This document shows, piece after piece, positions 8,941 to 18,643 of a DNA stretch of 64,000 bases. Below the pieces are notes generated by a model that was given only the letters and a program-made list of their open reading frames with translations, was not told the origin of the DNA and searched no databases. The position numbers were made by a program, and so were the translations under genes. Position 1 is the first letter of the stretch; each line of letters begins with the position of its first letter. Origin of the DNA: Paraburkholderia fynbosensis (GTDB lineage: Bacteria > Pseudomonadota > Gammaproteobacteria > Burkholderiales > Burkholderiaceae); assembly GCF_902859935.1 (NCBI RefSeq), contig NZ_CADIKI010000004.1, forward strand, positions 310,001 through 374,000, read 5' to 3'.

Positions 8941-8969
8941 TTGACGCTTACGTCAATCTGGCGTGAAAT
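8941..8969 (+). promoter_or_regulatory. Probable liu promoter overlapping a second palindrome
   Basis: TTGACG (8941-8946) and TGAAAT (8964-8969) are separated by 17 bases, a good sigma-70 arrangement. The -35 box is also the left arm of the palindrome TTGACG-CTTA-CGTCAA (8941-8956), so a bound regulator would block RNA polymerase directly. The first liu start codon is at 9114, giving a leader of about 135 bases. Confidence 0.5.
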
Positions 8970-9113
8970 GCGCGTTGAAGCTAGCGCGCCTCGCGCAGCA
9001 TGGCAGCGGTCCGGCAGACCGCGAACCTCCGCCAGGCTGCGCCCGACCCGCGCCCGGACCTGCCGGCGCCCCATGAGGCAGACCGGTCGTCAACGAACTC
9101 TGGAGACACAGCA

Positions 9114-10295
9114 ATGCACAACCTGCCCGGTTTGCAATTCCCGCTCGGCGAAGAAATTGAAATGCTGCGCGACAGCATCGCGGGATTCGCCGCCAAGGAA
9201 ATCGCCCCGCGCGCCGCGGAAATCGATCGCACGGATCAATTCCCAATGGACCTGTGGCGCAAGTTCGGCGATCTCGGCGTGCTCGGCATGACGGTTTCAG
9301 AGGAATACGGCGGCGCGAACATGGGCTACACCGCGCACATGATCGCGATGGAGGAAATCTCGCGTGCGTCGGCTTCGGTCGGCCTCTCGTATGGCGCGCA
9401 TTCGAATCTGTGCGTGAACCAGATTCACCGCAACGGCACCGACGCGCAAAAGCAGAAATACCTGCCCAAGCTGGTCTCCGGCGAACATGTCGGCGCACTC
9501 GCGATGAGCGAGGCGAACGCGGGCTCGGACGTGGTCAGCATGAAGCTGCGCGCTGAGAAGAAGGGCGGCCGCTACGTGCTCAACGGCACGAAGATGTGGA
9601 TCACCAACGGCCCGGATTGCGACACGTTGGTGGTCTATGCGAAGACCGATCCCGAAGCGAATTCGCGCGGCATTACCGCGTTTATCGTCGAGAAGGGCAT
9701 GAAGGGCTTTTCGGTGGCGCAGAAGCTCGACAAGCTCGGCATGCGCGGCTCGCACACCGGTGAGCTGGTGTTCGAGAACGTCGAGGTGCCGGAAGAAAAC
9801 ATTCTGGGCCAGCTGAACGGCGGCGCGAAGGTGCTGATGAGCGGCCTCGACTACGAGCGCGCGGTGCTCGCGGGCGGCCCGACCGGCATCATGGTCGCGG
9901 TGATGGACGCGGTGGTGCCGTATATCCACGACCGCAAGCAGTTCGGCCAGTCGATCGGCGAGTTCCAGCTGATTCAGGGCAAGGTGGCCGATCTCTACAC
10001 CACGCTGCAGGCGTGCCGCGCTTATCTGTACGCCGTGGGCCGTCAACTCGACACGCTCGGCAACGAGCACGTGCGCCAGGTGCGCAAGGACTGCGCCGGC
10101 GTGATTCTCTATACCGCGGAAAAGGCCACGTGGATGGCTGGGGAGGCGATCCAGATTCTCGGCGGCAATGGCTATATCAACGAGTATCCGGTCGGCCGTT
10201 TGTGGCGCGATGCGAAGCTCTACGAAATCGGCGCGGGCACGAGCGAGATCCGCCGCATGTTGATCGGCCGCGAGCTGTTTGCCGAAACGGTCTGA
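9114..10295 (+). CDS. liuA: Isovaleryl-CoA dehydrogenase
   Basis: A 393-residue FAD-dependent acyl-CoA dehydrogenase that oxidises isovaleryl-CoA to 3-methylcrotonyl-CoA in leucine degradation. The key evidence is Glu248 in [13 protein letters not shown], the position of the catalytic base used by isovaleryl-CoA dehydrogenases rather than by short- or medium-chain enzymes. The acyl-CoA dehydrogenase signatures [11 protein letters not shown] and the C-terminal [19 protein letters not shown] are intact. The start at 9114 has TGGAGA upstream and gives standard length. It heads an operon with liuB, liuC and liuD, which confirms the substrate assignment. Confidence 0.95.
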   Translation: MHNLPGLQFPLGEEIEMLRDSIAGFAAKEIAPRAAEIDRTDQFPMDLWRKFGDLGVLGMTVSEEYGGANMGYTAHMIAMEEISRASASVGLSYGAHSNLCVNQIHRNGTDAQKQKYLPKLVSGEHVGALAMSEANAGSDVVSMKLRAEKKGGRYVLNGTKMWITNGPDCDTLVVYAKTDPEANSRGITAFIVEKGMKGFSVAQKLDKLGMRGSHTGELVFENVEVPEENILGQLNGGAKVLMSGLDYERAVLAGGPTGIMVAVMDAVVPYIHDRKQFGQSIGEFQLIQGKVADLYTTLQACRAYLYAVGRQLDTLGNEHVRQVRKDCAGVILYTAEKATWMAGEAIQILGGNGYINEYPVGRLWRDAKLYEIGAGTSEIRRMLIGRELFAETV

Positions 10296-10423
10296 CGTGC
10301 GGTGATGGCGCTGCGTCACGCGGAGAATCACGCGGCGCACGTGCTTCACACGACGGCGCGCCTCGACGCGGCGCGCCGAACGCCCGGCCTCTATAAAAAG
10401 CGGCAAAAAGGAGAAGACACTTC

Positions 10424-12031
10424 ATGCCGATCATCGAATCCAGGCTGAATCCGCGCTCGGACGACTTTCGCGCCAATGCGGCGGCGCTCGAAGCGCTGGT
10501 CGCCGATCTGCGCGCGAAGGTCGCCAAGCTCGCGCTAGGCGGCGGCCAGGCCGCACGCGACAAACATACGGGGCGCGGCAAACTGCTGCCGCGTGATCGC
10601 ATCGAGAAGCTCCTCGATCCCGGCACGCCGTTTCTCGAGTTCTCGCAACTCGCCGCGTACAACATGTATCACAACGACGCGCCCGGCGCGGGCGTGATTA
10701 CGGGCATCGGCAGGATCGCGGGGCAGGAGTGCGTGATCGTCTGCAACGACGCGACGGTCAAGGGTGGCACCTATTATCCGGTCACCGTGAAGAAGCACGT
10801 ACGGGCCCAGGAAATCGCCGCGGAAAATCATTTGCCTTGCGTCTATCTGGTCGACTCGGGCGGCGCGAATCTGCCGAATCAGGACGACGTGTTCCCCGAT
10901 CGCGATCACTTCGGCCGCATCTTCTACAACCAGGCAAATCTGTCGGCGGCGGGCATTGCGCAGATCGCCGTCGTGATGGGCTCGTGCACGGCGGGCGGCG
11001 CGTATGTGCCGGCGATGAGCGACGAGTCGATCATCGTGAAGAATCAGGGCACCATTTTTCTCGGCGGGCCGCCGCTCGTGAAAGCGGCGACGGGCGAAGT
11101 GGTCAGCGCGGAAGATCTCGGCGGCGGCGACGTGCATACGCGTTTGTCGGGCGTGGTCGATCATCTCGCGCAAAACGACGCGCACGCGCTGGGGATTGCG
11201 CGCAGCATCGTCGGCAATCTGAATCGCACGAAACCCACGCCGCTCGCGTTGCAGGAACCGAAGCCGCCGCGCTACGACGTGAAGAGCATGTACGGCGTGA
11301 TTCCCGTCGATACGCGTAAGCCCTTCGATATCCGCGAGGTGATCGCGCGCATCGTCGACGACTCCGCGTTCGACGAGTTCAAGGCGCGCTACGGCACCAC
11401 GCTCGTCACCGGCTTCGCGCATATCTGGGGGCATCCGGTCGGCATCATCGCGAACAACGGCATTCTGTTTTCGGAGTCGGCGTTAAAGGGCGCGCATTTC
11501 ATTGAGCTATGCTGCCAGCGCAAGATTCCGCTGGTGTTCCTGCAGAACATCACCGGCTTCATGGTGGGCCGCAAGTACGAAAACGAGGGCATTGCGCGTA
11601 ACGGGGCGAAGATGGTGACGGCGGTCGCGACCGCCAAGGTGCCTAAGTTCACGGTGATCATCGGCGGCTCGTTCGGCGCGGGTAACTACGGCATGTGCGG
11701 GCGCGCGTATTCGCCGCGTTTCCTGTGGATGTGGCCGAATGCGCGCATCTCGGTGATGGGCGGCGAGCAGGCGGCGTCGGTGCTGGCCACCGTCAAGCGC
11801 GACGGCATCGAAGGCAAGGGCGGCGCGTGGAGTGCCGAAGAGGAAGAAGCGTTCAAGCAGCCGATTCGCGACCAGTACGAACATCAGGGCCATCCGTATT
11901 ACGCGAGCGCGCGCCTATGGGACGACGGTGTGATCGACCCGGCGCAAACGCGCGACGTGCTCGGCCTCGGCTTGTCGGCCGCGATGAATGCGCCGATCGA
12001 AGACACGCGTTTCGGCGTGTTCAGAATGTGA
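10424..12031 (+). CDS. liuB: Methylcrotonyl-CoA carboxylase, carboxyltransferase (beta) subunit
   Basis: A 535-residue carboxyltransferase subunit that moves the carboxyl group from biotin to 3-methylcrotonyl-CoA, giving 3-methylglutaconyl-CoA. It has the two crotonase-like halves of the family: N-terminal domain with [19 protein letters not shown] and [16 protein letters not shown], and C-terminal domain with [15 protein letters not shown] and [16 protein letters not shown]. Length equals that of known MccB proteins. It lies 128 bases after liuA with AAGGAG close to the start, and partners the biotin-carrying subunit LiuD. Confidence 0.97.
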   Translation: MPIIESRLNPRSDDFRANAAALEALVADLRAKVAKLALGGGQAARDKHTGRGKLLPRDRIEKLLDPGTPFLEFSQLAAYNMYHNDAPGAGVITGIGRIAGQECVIVCNDATVKGGTYYPVTVKKHVRAQEIAAENHLPCVYLVDSGGANLPNQDDVFPDRDHFGRIFYNQANLSAAGIAQIAVVMGSCTAGGAYVPAMSDESIIVKNQGTIFLGGPPLVKAATGEVVSAEDLGGGDVHTRLSGVVDHLAQNDAHALGIARSIVGNLNRTKPTPLALQEPKPPRYDVKSMYGVIPVDTRKPFDIREVIARIVDDSAFDEFKARYGTTLVTGFAHIWGHPVGIIANNGILFSESALKGAHFIELCCQRKIPLVFLQNITGFMVGRKYENEGIARNGAKMVTAVATAKVPKFTVIIGGSFGAGNYGMCGRAYSPRFLWMWPNARISVMGGEQAASVLATVKRDGIEGKGGAWSAEEEEAFKQPIRDQYEHQGHPYYASARLWDDGVIDPAQTRDVLGLGLSAAMNAPIEDTRFGVFRM

Positions 12032-12062
12032 CGATGCGCGACGAAGCGCGGGAGCTGCGACG

Positions 12063-12848
12063 ATGCAATACGAAACACTGAATGTGCAATTGGCCGGACA
12101 GGTCGCCACGGTCACGTTGAATCGCCCGGACGTGCGCAACGCGTTCAACGAGACGATGATCGCCGAAGTGACCTCGGCTTTCGCGGCATTGAACACGCGC
12201 GACGACGTGCGCGCGGTAGTGCTCGCCGCGAACGGCAAGGCGTTCTGCGCAGGCGCCGACCTGAACTGGATGAAGAAGATGGCCGGTTACTCGGACGACG
12301 AGAACCGCGCCGATGCGATGCTGCTCGCGAACATGCTGTCCTCGGTGTATCGCTGCAACAAGCCGGTCATCGCGCGCGTGAACGGCGACGCGTACGCGGG
12401 GGGCATGGGCCTGATCGCCGCGTGCGACATCGTGGTGGCGGTGCAGAGCGCGCGCTTTTGCCTGTCGGAAGCGCGGCTCGGTCTGATTCCCGCGACCATC
12501 GCGCCGTACGTGATCCGCGCGTTGGGCGAGCAGGCCTCGCGCCGCTATTTCGTCACCGCCGAGACCTTCGATTGCGCGACGGCGTTGCGCCTCGGCTTCG
12601 TCAGCGAAGCGGTCGAAGCCGGGCAGCTCGACGCCGCCGTTGCGCAGATCGCCGACACGCTCTGCGCGAATGGGCCGCAAGCGGTGCGCGCCTGCAAGCA
12701 GCTCGTGCAGGACATGGCGGGCCACGAGTTGAACGATGCGATGATCGAAGACACGGCGGCGCGCATCGCGCGCACGCGCGCCGGCGCGGAAGGTCGTGAA
12801 GGCGTCGCGTCGTTCCTCGAAAAGCGCACGCCGGGCTGGCGCAGCTGA
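12063..12848 (+). CDS. liuC: Enoyl-CoA hydratase family, methylglutaconyl-CoA hydratase
   Basis: A 261-residue crotonase-fold enzyme, predicted to hydrate 3-methylglutaconyl-CoA to HMG-CoA. The oxyanion-hole regions are visible as GKAFCAGADLNWMKKM and NGDAYAGGMGLIAACD, and the fold ends in the usual helical C-terminal part. Sequence alone cannot separate it from other enoyl-CoA hydratases; its place between liuB and liuD makes the leucine-pathway role very likely. The start at 12063 has GGGAG upstream and follows the liuB stop by 31 bases. Confidence 0.92.
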   Translation: MQYETLNVQLAGQVATVTLNRPDVRNAFNETMIAEVTSAFAALNTRDDVRAVVLAANGKAFCAGADLNWMKKMAGYSDDENRADAMLLANMLSSVYRCNKPVIARVNGDAYAGGMGLIAACDIVVAVQSARFCLSEARLGLIPATIAPYVIRALGEQASRRYFVTAETFDCATALRLGFVSEAVEAGQLDAAVAQIADTLCANGPQAVRACKQLVQDMAGHELNDAMIEDTAARIARTRAGAEGREGVASFLEKRTPGWRS

Positions 12849-12938
12849 CGCGCGAGCACGCCCATTGCCGGGGCGCGTACACGCGTCTCGACCCGATCAG
12901 AACAACAGCGCCGAACGCCCCATTTCATCGAGACATTC

Positions 12939-15005
12939 ATGTTCAACAAGATCCTGATTGCCAACCGTGGCGAGATTGCCTGCCGCGTAGCCGCGACCTG
13001 CAAGCGGCTCGGCATCGCGAGCGTGGCCGTCTATTCCGACGCGGACGCCGACGCGAAACACGTGGCCGCGTGCGACGAGGCGGTGCACATCGGCGGCTCG
13101 ACGGCGGCGGAAAGTTATCTGCGGGTCGCGCGCATCATCGAAGCGGCACGGGCCACCGGCGCGCAGGCGGTGCATCCGGGCTACGGGTTTCTGTCGGAGA
13201 ACGAAGATTTCGCGCACGCGTGCGAGGCGGCCGGTATCGTCTTCATCGGACCGCCGGTTTCGGCCATCGCCGCGATGGGTTCGAAGGCCGCAGCGAAAGC
13301 GCTGATGCACGCCGCCTCGGTGCCGCTCGTGCCCGGCTATCACGGTGACGATCAGAACCCGGAGTTGCTGCATCGCGAAGCGGATGCGATCGGCTATCCG
13401 GTGCTGCTCAAAGCGAGTGCGGGCGGCGGCGGCAAGGGCATGCGCGTGGTCGAGCGCAGCGAGGAATTCGCGGCGGCGCTGGCCTCGTGCAAGCGCGAGG
13501 CCGCGAGCAGTTTCGGCAACGACCGTGTGCTGATCGAAAAGTATCTGACGCGGCCGCGTCACGTTGAAGTGCAGGTGTTCGCGGACCGTCACGGCGGCGC
13601 GGTGTACCTGTTCGATCGCGATTGCTCGGTGCAGCGGCGTCATCAGAAAGTGCTGGAGGAGGCGCCGGCGCCGGGGCTCAGCGCTGAAATCAAGCGCGAA
13701 ATGGGCGAGGCCGCGGTGGCCGCCGCGCGCGCGGTGAATTACGTCGGCGCGGGCACGGTCGAGTTCATCATGACCGGCAGCGGCGATTTCTATTTCATGG
13801 AAATGAACACGCGTTTGCAGGTCGAGCATCCGGTCACGGAGATGGTGACGGGGCAAGACCTCGTGGAATGGCAACTGCGCGTCGCCGCCGACGAACCGCT
13901 GCCGCTCACGCAGCAGCAGTTGAAGCTGGATGGCCACGCGATCGAGGCGCGCATTTATGCGGAGCATCCGGCGCGCGGCTTTCTTCCGTCGACGGGCAAG
14001 CTCAAGCATCTGCGCATGCCCGAAGGCGTGGAGTTCGCGATCGATGCGGCCGGCGGAGGCACTGCCGCCACAGGCGCGCCCATACCCGGCACAGCGGGCC
14101 GCAAGGCGCCGGTGCGGATCGACAGCGGCGTGCGCGAGGGCGACACCATCACGCCGTTCTACGACCCGATGATCGCCAAGCTGATCGTCCACGGCGCCAC
14201 GCGCGAAGAAGCGCTCGCGCGCCTGAGCCGCGCATTGCATGCGTGCGAGGTGGTCGGTCCGCATACCAACGTCGAGTTCCTGCAACGCATCGTCGCGAGC
14301 GAGCCGTTTTCCACCGCCGATCTCGACACGGGTTTGATCGAGCGTCATCACGACGCGCTGTTTGCTCCGCACAGGAAGCCCTTCAAGGAAGCGCTCGCGC
14401 TCGCCTGCGCCGCGCTGCTCACGCGCGAGGGCGGCACGGCGCACGGCGCCTCGCCGTGGGACGCGTTATCGCACTGGCGACTGAACGGCGGCTATACGCA
14501 GACGCTCGGCTGGCGCGAGGTCGGTCACGGCGACAATGAACACGCGTTCACCGTCTCGTTCGGCCGCGACGGCGGCACGCAGACGCTCGAACACGACGGC
14601 GTGCGCGAAGACTTTTCGTGGTCGAGCGGGGCGGGCGAGCACGCATTCCGCGCAACCCTGGGCGACGCGCGGGTGACGGGACGCGTGTTCATCGACGGCG
14701 ATACATTCCATGTGTTCTGTCTCGGTGAGGCGCTCGCGTTCGAGTGGCAGAACCTGCTCGCGCATGCCGCCGACGCGGAAGGCGGCGAGGGCCGCCTGAC
14801 CGCGCCGATGCCAGGCAAGGTGATCGCGGTGCTGGTCGAACCGGGCGCAGTGGTCGAGAAGGGCGCGCCGCTGCTCGTCATGGAAGCGATGAAAATGGAG
14901 CACACGATCGGCGCGCCGGCGGCCGGTACGGTGACCGAAGTGCTCTACGCGGTGGGCGATCAGGTGGCCGACGGCGCGCAGCTTCTCCTGCTGGACGTGC
15001 AGTAG
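12939..15005 (+). CDS. liuD: Methylcrotonyl-CoA carboxylase, biotin-carrying (alpha) subunit
   Basis: A 688-residue protein with an N-terminal biotin carboxylase (ATP-grasp) domain, starting MFNKILIANRGEIACRV, with the glycine-rich ATP loop SAGGGGKGMR and EMNTRLQVEHPVTE, then a linker domain, and a C-terminal biotin carrier domain. The biotinylated lysine is Lys652 in MEAMKMEH. It carboxylates biotin and delivers it to LiuB. Slightly longer than the usual 660-670 residues because of an alanine/glycine-rich insertion near residue 370-380. Last gene of the operon; HMG-CoA lyase, the next enzyme, is not adjacent. Confidence 0.97.
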   Translation: MFNKILIANRGEIACRVAATCKRLGIASVAVYSDADADAKHVAACDEAVHIGGSTAAESYLRVARIIEAARATGAQAVHPGYGFLSENEDFAHACEAAGIVFIGPPVSAIAAMGSKAAAKALMHAASVPLVPGYHGDDQNPELLHREADAIGYPVLLKASAGGGGKGMRVVERSEEFAAALASCKREAASSFGNDRVLIEKYLTRPRHVEVQVFADRHGGAVYLFDRDCSVQRRHQKVLEEAPAPGLSAEIKREMGEAAVAAARAVNYVGAGTVEFIMTGSGDFYFMEMNTRLQVEHPVTEMVTGQDLVEWQLRVAADEPLPLTQQQLKLDGHAIEARIYAEHPARGFLPSTGKLKHLRMPEGVEFAIDAAGGGTAATGAPIPGTAGRKAPVRIDSGVREGDTITPFYDPMIAKLIVHGATREEALARLSRALHACEVVGPHTNVEFLQRIVASEPFSTADLDTGLIERHHDALFAPHRKPFKEALALACAALLTREGGTAHGASPWDALSHWRLNGGYTQTLGWREVGHGDNEHAFTVSFGRDGGTQTLEHDGVREDFSWSSGAGEHAFRATLGDARVTGRVFIDGDTFHVFCLGEALAFEWQNLLAHAADAEGGEGRLTAPMPGKVIAVLVEPGAVVEKGAPLLVMEAMKMEHTIGAPAAGTVTEVLYAVGDQVADGAQLLLLDVQ

Positions 15006-15014
15006 TTTTGCGGC

Positions 15015-15806
15015 TCAGGCGAGGCGCGCATAGCCGGCGGCGCGCGCTTCGTTTTCGAGTTGCCCGATCCGTTCGTAGTCCGTCAGCGGTAGTACGGAAA
15101 AGCCCTGCAAACGCAGGCGTTTTGCGCGGTCGGGGCGCACTTCGAGGGTTTCGTTCAACGCTTCGCGCAGCGCTTCAATGGTGGCCGGCGGCACCGTGCC
15201 GGACGCGATCAGCGGCAAACCCGGCGACGCCGCCGTCATGCCGATCGCCCGAACCCGCCGCGCCAACTCCGGCATCACATCGTTGACGAAGGCGAAGGTC
15301 ACGCAATCGACCGCGGCGACATCCGCGCGATCGTCTGCGATGGCGCGCAGCGAACCGAGATGGGAGCCCGTGCGCAGCACCGTGCTGAAGAACATGCCGG
15401 CGCGCGCGAGCGGCGCGACCGCATGCCGAAACACATTCATGCCGCTATTCGAATCGTCCTGGTTGTAGGCGGCGCGCGCGCCCCGGCAAGCTGCGAGCGT
15501 ATCGAATTGAGCGTCGGCTCGCGTTACCAGCACGCTTGCGTAGTGCGCCTCCTCGCAGCCCGGCGCGTCGAAGCACGGCGTCGCGATCAGGCGCACCTGT
15601 TCGTGCAGGCCGTGCATCAGCGGATAGCCGCAGGTTTGCGAGAGCAGCAGGTTGGGACGCCGCCAGAAGCCGTGCAGTTCCTCGTCCGGCTCGACGATGC
15701 GGCACGCCGGCTTGACCCGGCGCAGCACCTCGACAAGCCACGCTCGCCACTCGAAGTCGAGGGCGGGCGTGACGTTATACATGGGCAGGGCGGCGATCCA
15801 GGTCAT
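15015..15806 (-). CDS. Solo PhnD/SsuA-type substrate-binding protein without signal peptide
   Basis: A 263-residue protein of the phosphonate-type periplasmic-binding-protein family. It has WIAALPMYNVTPALD at the N-terminus, LLSQTCGYPL, then AAYNQDDSNSGMNVFRH and VDCVTFAF, all typical of this group. There is no signal peptide and no permease or ATPase nearby, so a cytoplasmic ligand-sensing or enzymatic role is more likely than transport. It converges on liuD with only nine bases between the stop codons. The ligand is unknown. Confidence 0.75.
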   Translation of the reverse strand: MTWIAALPMYNVTPALDFEWRAWLVEVLRRVKPACRIVEPDEELHGFWRRPNLLLSQTCGYPLMHGLHEQVRLIATPCFDAPGCEEAHYASVLVTRADAQFDTLAACRGARAAYNQDDSNSGMNVFRHAVAPLARAGMFFSTVLRTGSHLGSLRAIADDRADVAAVDCVTFAFVNDVMPELARRVRAIGMTAASPGLPLIASGTVPPATIEALREALNETLEVRPDRAKRLRLQGFSVLPLTDYERIGQLENEARAAGYARLA

Positions 15807-15824
15807 GATGTGATTCTGACACGG

Positions 15825-16103
15825 CTAATGTCTGACCATTCGGAATTCGTCGAGACCGAGCCGCACGGGCTCGGTCGGTCGGACGGTCCACTTCTGCGCG
15901 GCGACCGAGAGGATCTCCAGTTGCGCGTCCTCGAACGCGACGAGCAGGTCCTCCTTGCGCTTGCTCGCCGCCCCGCAGAACGTGACGAGCGCTTCGGCGC
16001 TGACTTCGAAAATCTGCGCACGATCGTCGCAGCACACCCGGAACGCGACTGTCGCGCATTCCGTCACACAGGGCCTGAACCCTTCATCGACATAAACCGA
16101 CAT
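15825..16103 (-). CDS. DUF1488-like small protein
   Basis: A 92-residue cytoplasmic protein resembling the DUF1488 group, small single-domain proteins of unknown function common in Burkholderia. The frame starts with MSVYVDEGF and has a strong AAGGAG ribosome-binding site. It shares its general layout with the clearer DUF1488 protein at 63032-63322: an N-terminal beta-rich half with cysteine and a middle EALVTFCGAAS segment corresponding to EALEDHFGAAS there. It lies 18 bases upstream of the substrate-binding protein gene on the same strand and may be cotranscribed with it. Confidence 0.65.
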   Translation of the reverse strand: MSVYVDEGFRPCVTECATVAFRVCCDDRAQIFEVSAEALVTFCGAASKRKEDLLVAFEDAQLEILSVAAQKWTVRPTEPVRLGLDEFRMVRH

Positions 16104-16281
16104 GACGATCTCCTTCCGACGCCCGAGTCAACAGGATGACAAGCCGTAGGTTTCGAGTATGTGGGAGAACCGGCATTTGCGGCGAAATGGCGGGTACTCC
16201 GAGGCCTGACTCGGGCGGAAATTTCACTACATGCTGCAAGCTTTTGTAAGCGCCTGCCTGGTTCTGGCCGCTATTCATCCG

Positions 16282-16309
16282 TTGTTCGCGCGCATGCGCT
16301 GGCTACACT
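16282..16309 (+). promoter_or_regulatory. Probable sigma-70 promoter of the small lipoprotein gene
   Basis: TTGTTC (16282-16287) and TACACT (16304-16309) are separated by 16 bases, 54 bases upstream of the lipoprotein start codon. Confidence 0.4.
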
Positions 16310-16362
16310 CGATGCGGCGATTTCGCGTTTGCTCGGGACAGTCGATACGCAGGAGGAACAGG

Positions 16363-16554
16363 ATGAATGACGATCGTCGATACGGCACGGTGTTGATGCG
16401 CAAGCGGTTCCAGCGGTGGTTATTCGCCGCGACGCTGATTTGCGCAGGTGGTCTGCAGGGCTGCGCGACTTCGCTCGAAACCTTCGGGCTCGGTGCCGGG
16501 GTGGGCATTGTCGGGGCGCTAGGGGCGCTTGGTTGTGCGATCGGTTGCCGTTGA
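16363..16554 (+). CDS. Small putative lipoprotein
   Basis: A 63-residue protein with a basic N-terminus, a hydrophobic stretch and the lipobox LQGC at about residues 32-35, so it should be lipid-modified and anchored in the envelope. The mature part is only about 29 residues, glycine-rich and hydrophobic. AGGAGG lies six bases before the ATG at 16363, which decides the start over the longer open frame. Function unknown. Single gene. Confidence 0.7.
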   Translation: MNDDRRYGTVLMRKRFQRWLFAATLICAGGLQGCATSLETFGLGAGVGIVGALGALGCAIGCR

Positions 16555-16629
16555 TCGCATCGTGAGCGGTGTCGTGTGTGTAGCGGCCCGCTTGCATCGA
16601 GCGAGCCGGCGAAGCCGCGTGAGACGCAT

Positions 16630-17634
16630 CTATCGTTGCGACTGCGCACGGGTCTGGAGATCGGCCGGTATGGCCGATGGTTGAAGGGGGCGCCAGCTTG
16701 CCGGGTGCACCGCGTGAGCGACCGGCGCACATGCGTAGCGCGCCAGCCATTCCTTATAACCGCTTACCAGAAAGCCGCCGTTGCGATCGAGGTAAGCGTC
16801 GCGCCGCGCTTCGTAGATCTTTTTCAGCGCGAACCACGGCACATGTGGCAGATCGTGATGCACCGCGTGGTAGTTGTTGTTCAGGAACAGCAGCCGCCAG
16901 CACCACGCCGCTTCATTGATGACGGTGCGATGCGCGTGATCATGCGCCGTGCGATGCTCATGAAACGAGCGGATCGAACCCAGCGACAGCGCACCATAGC
17001 CCACGCCGACGATAAAAGCCCACGCCGGTATTGCACAGCTGCGCTGCAAGCACACCGTGAGCGCGGCCAATGCGGCGAAGTGCGCGAGCCACGCCGGCAC
17101 GTCATGCCAGTCGCCGCGCTTGATCCTGCCCAGCGCCTCGACGCCGGTGGCGGCGATAGCGAACGCAGGGCCGACCAGCAGCCGGCCGATAAACGTATTG
17201 CGCAAAGCCAGCAGCGCGCGAATCGTCCACCCCGCACGTTGCCACACGCGCGGGCTGACGAAATAGCTCTCGGGATCACGGCCGGGATGGGTCAGATGCG
17301 GATCGTCGTGATGCTGAAGATGGGACTCGCGATAGATGCGGTAAGGAAACCACACCGCGAGCGGCGCGAAACCCAGTAGAGCATTGACGAACGGCGAGCG
17401 GGTGGGATGCCCATGCAGCAGCTCGTGTTGCAGCGACATGTACCACGCGCCGAATATCGCCAGCAGGCCGGTGGTCAACGGCAGGCCGAGTGCACGCGAA
17501 TGGGTCGCGACGCCGAACCAGCCGCCATAGATCACAACGATCAGCGTCCATGTGGGCCATTGCGTGCGCCAGGTCCAGCTATTTGCCAGCCGGGCGATGG
17601 AATTGCGTTGTGCGTCGTCGAGATAAATCGCCAT
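16630..17634 (-). CDS. Membrane fatty acid desaturase family protein
   Basis: A 334-residue integral membrane di-iron enzyme of the fatty acid desaturase superfamily. The histidine boxes are HELLH (residues 70-74), HLQHH (105-109) and NYHAVHH (254-260), with further histidines in HEHRTAHDHAH (225-235), enough to bind two irons. Membrane helices lie at about 28-62, 85-100 and 185-220. Members act on fatty acids, sterols or carotenoids; the substrate is not given by the sequence or by the neighbours. No clear ribosome-binding site is seen before the ATG at 17634. Confidence 0.85.
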   Translation of the reverse strand: MAIYLDDAQRNSIARLANSWTWRTQWPTWTLIVVIYGGWFGVATHSRALGLPLTTGLLAIFGAWYMSLQHELLHGHPTRSPFVNALLGFAPLAVWFPYRIYRESHLQHHDDPHLTHPGRDPESYFVSPRVWQRAGWTIRALLALRNTFIGRLLVGPAFAIAATGVEALGRIKRGDWHDVPAWLAHFAALAALTVCLQRSCAIPAWAFIVGVGYGALSLGSIRSFHEHRTAHDHAHRTVINEAAWCWRLLFLNNNYHAVHHDLPHVPWFALKKIYEARRDAYLDRNGGFLVSGYKEWLARYACAPVAHAVHPASWRPLQPSAIPADLQTRAQSQR

Positions 17635-17770
17635 GGGCGGGATGGGTCATGGTGCAGGTTCAGACCGATCCTACGGGCCCATACGCGCTACCAGAACCAA
17701 TTTATCGAGCAAAGTATCTGCCCAATCGTGCATAGGCGGCGAGCCCGTGCGGCGGCGTGTTCTCAGGCCT

Positions 17771-18571
17771 TCACGGCGCATCCGCGACGCGGCACGCGTG
17801 ATCCATCAGACCTTCGGCCGAGCCGCTGCCGTCGTCGACGTCGATGCCGCTGTTCAGGATCAGCCAGCCATCGGTGTCCGCTGACGGCCCCGCGCCTGTC
17901 ACGAGGATGGTTTGCGTCGCCATGGCTTCGGCATCCTGATTGTCCCGCGCGACGATGCGGAAAGGATTGCCGGCTTGACTCAACGAAGTCACGCGCATGA
18001 TCCGGTAACGCCGGCCGTCGATCGTATCCCAATGCCACTGGCCGGGCGCGTCCTTCGCGTGACGCCCGAGCGCGAGGCTGACGTCGCGGCGCATGCAGTC
18101 GATATGGATATGCAGCTGGTTTTGCGAGCGGCGATATGGGGAGTTGATCTCGAGTCCGAGCAGATTGTCCGGCAGCGTACGCTTGACCGACTGCTCGACA
18201 TCATGCCGCGAGCCCCACGCATCGACCCAATAATCCTGCGCGTGCGGCGCCAGTATCAGCGGACTTTCGATTCCGGTGATGCGATCGGTCGGGATCAGCA
18301 GATACTGCGAGCGCCCGACAATATCCTTCAGAATCACATAGCGTTTCTCGAGATCGACGCGCGTGCATTGGCCCGGCGTGCCGGTGGCCTGCTGCGACGG
18401 CACGCAGCGTATGTCGACAATTTTCCACAACGCGTTCGAATCGACGGTGGCGAGGCGCGCGCATGCGGTGACGGTGAGGGTGATGGCGAATGCCGCGGCC
18501 AGTCTCGCGGCATGGCGCAATCGGGTTCGCTGAGGCGAGGTGGGTGAAGGGCTGGATGTCGGTGTTGGCAT
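17771..18571 (-). CDS. cdh: CDP-diacylglycerol diphosphatase (Cdh family)
   Basis: A protein of about 266 residues that should hydrolyse CDP-diacylglycerol to phosphatidic acid and CMP. The N-terminus carries a hydrophobic helix ending in TVTAC, a likely lipobox. The family core is clear: LWKIVDIRCVP, GQCTRVD, YVILKDIVGRSQYLLIPT, ITGIESP, NSPYRRSQNQLHIHIDC with the HIT-like HxH active site, and a C-terminal CHxx region reduced to DHACRVADAP. No start has a good ribosome-binding site; ATG 18571 places the signal near the N-terminus, but a TTG at 18634 is also possible. It follows the amidase gene closely on the same strand. Confidence 0.85.
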   Translation of the reverse strand: MPTPTSSPSPTSPQRTRLRHAARLAAAFAITLTVTACARLATVDSNALWKIVDIRCVPSQQATGTPGQCTRVDLEKRYVILKDIVGRSQYLLIPTDRITGIESPLILAPHAQDYWVDAWGSRHDVEQSVKRTLPDNLLGLEINSPYRRSQNQLHIHIDCMRRDVSLALGRHAKDAPGQWHWDTIDGRRYRIMRVTSLSQAGNPFRIVARDNQDAEAMATQTILVTGAGPSADTDGWLILNSGIDVDDGSGSAEGLMDHACRVADAP

Positions 18572-18643
18572 CGGCACTTGGGTGGGTGTTGTCGGAAGAG
18601 TTGGCTGTCGCAAAGAGGAAAGGGCAAACGGCAAACGGCAACA

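Noticed and set aside
13000..14444. Large minus-strand frame opposite liuD
   Set aside because: Antisense shadow of methylcrotonyl-CoA carboxylase; no protein family features and no ribosome-binding site.
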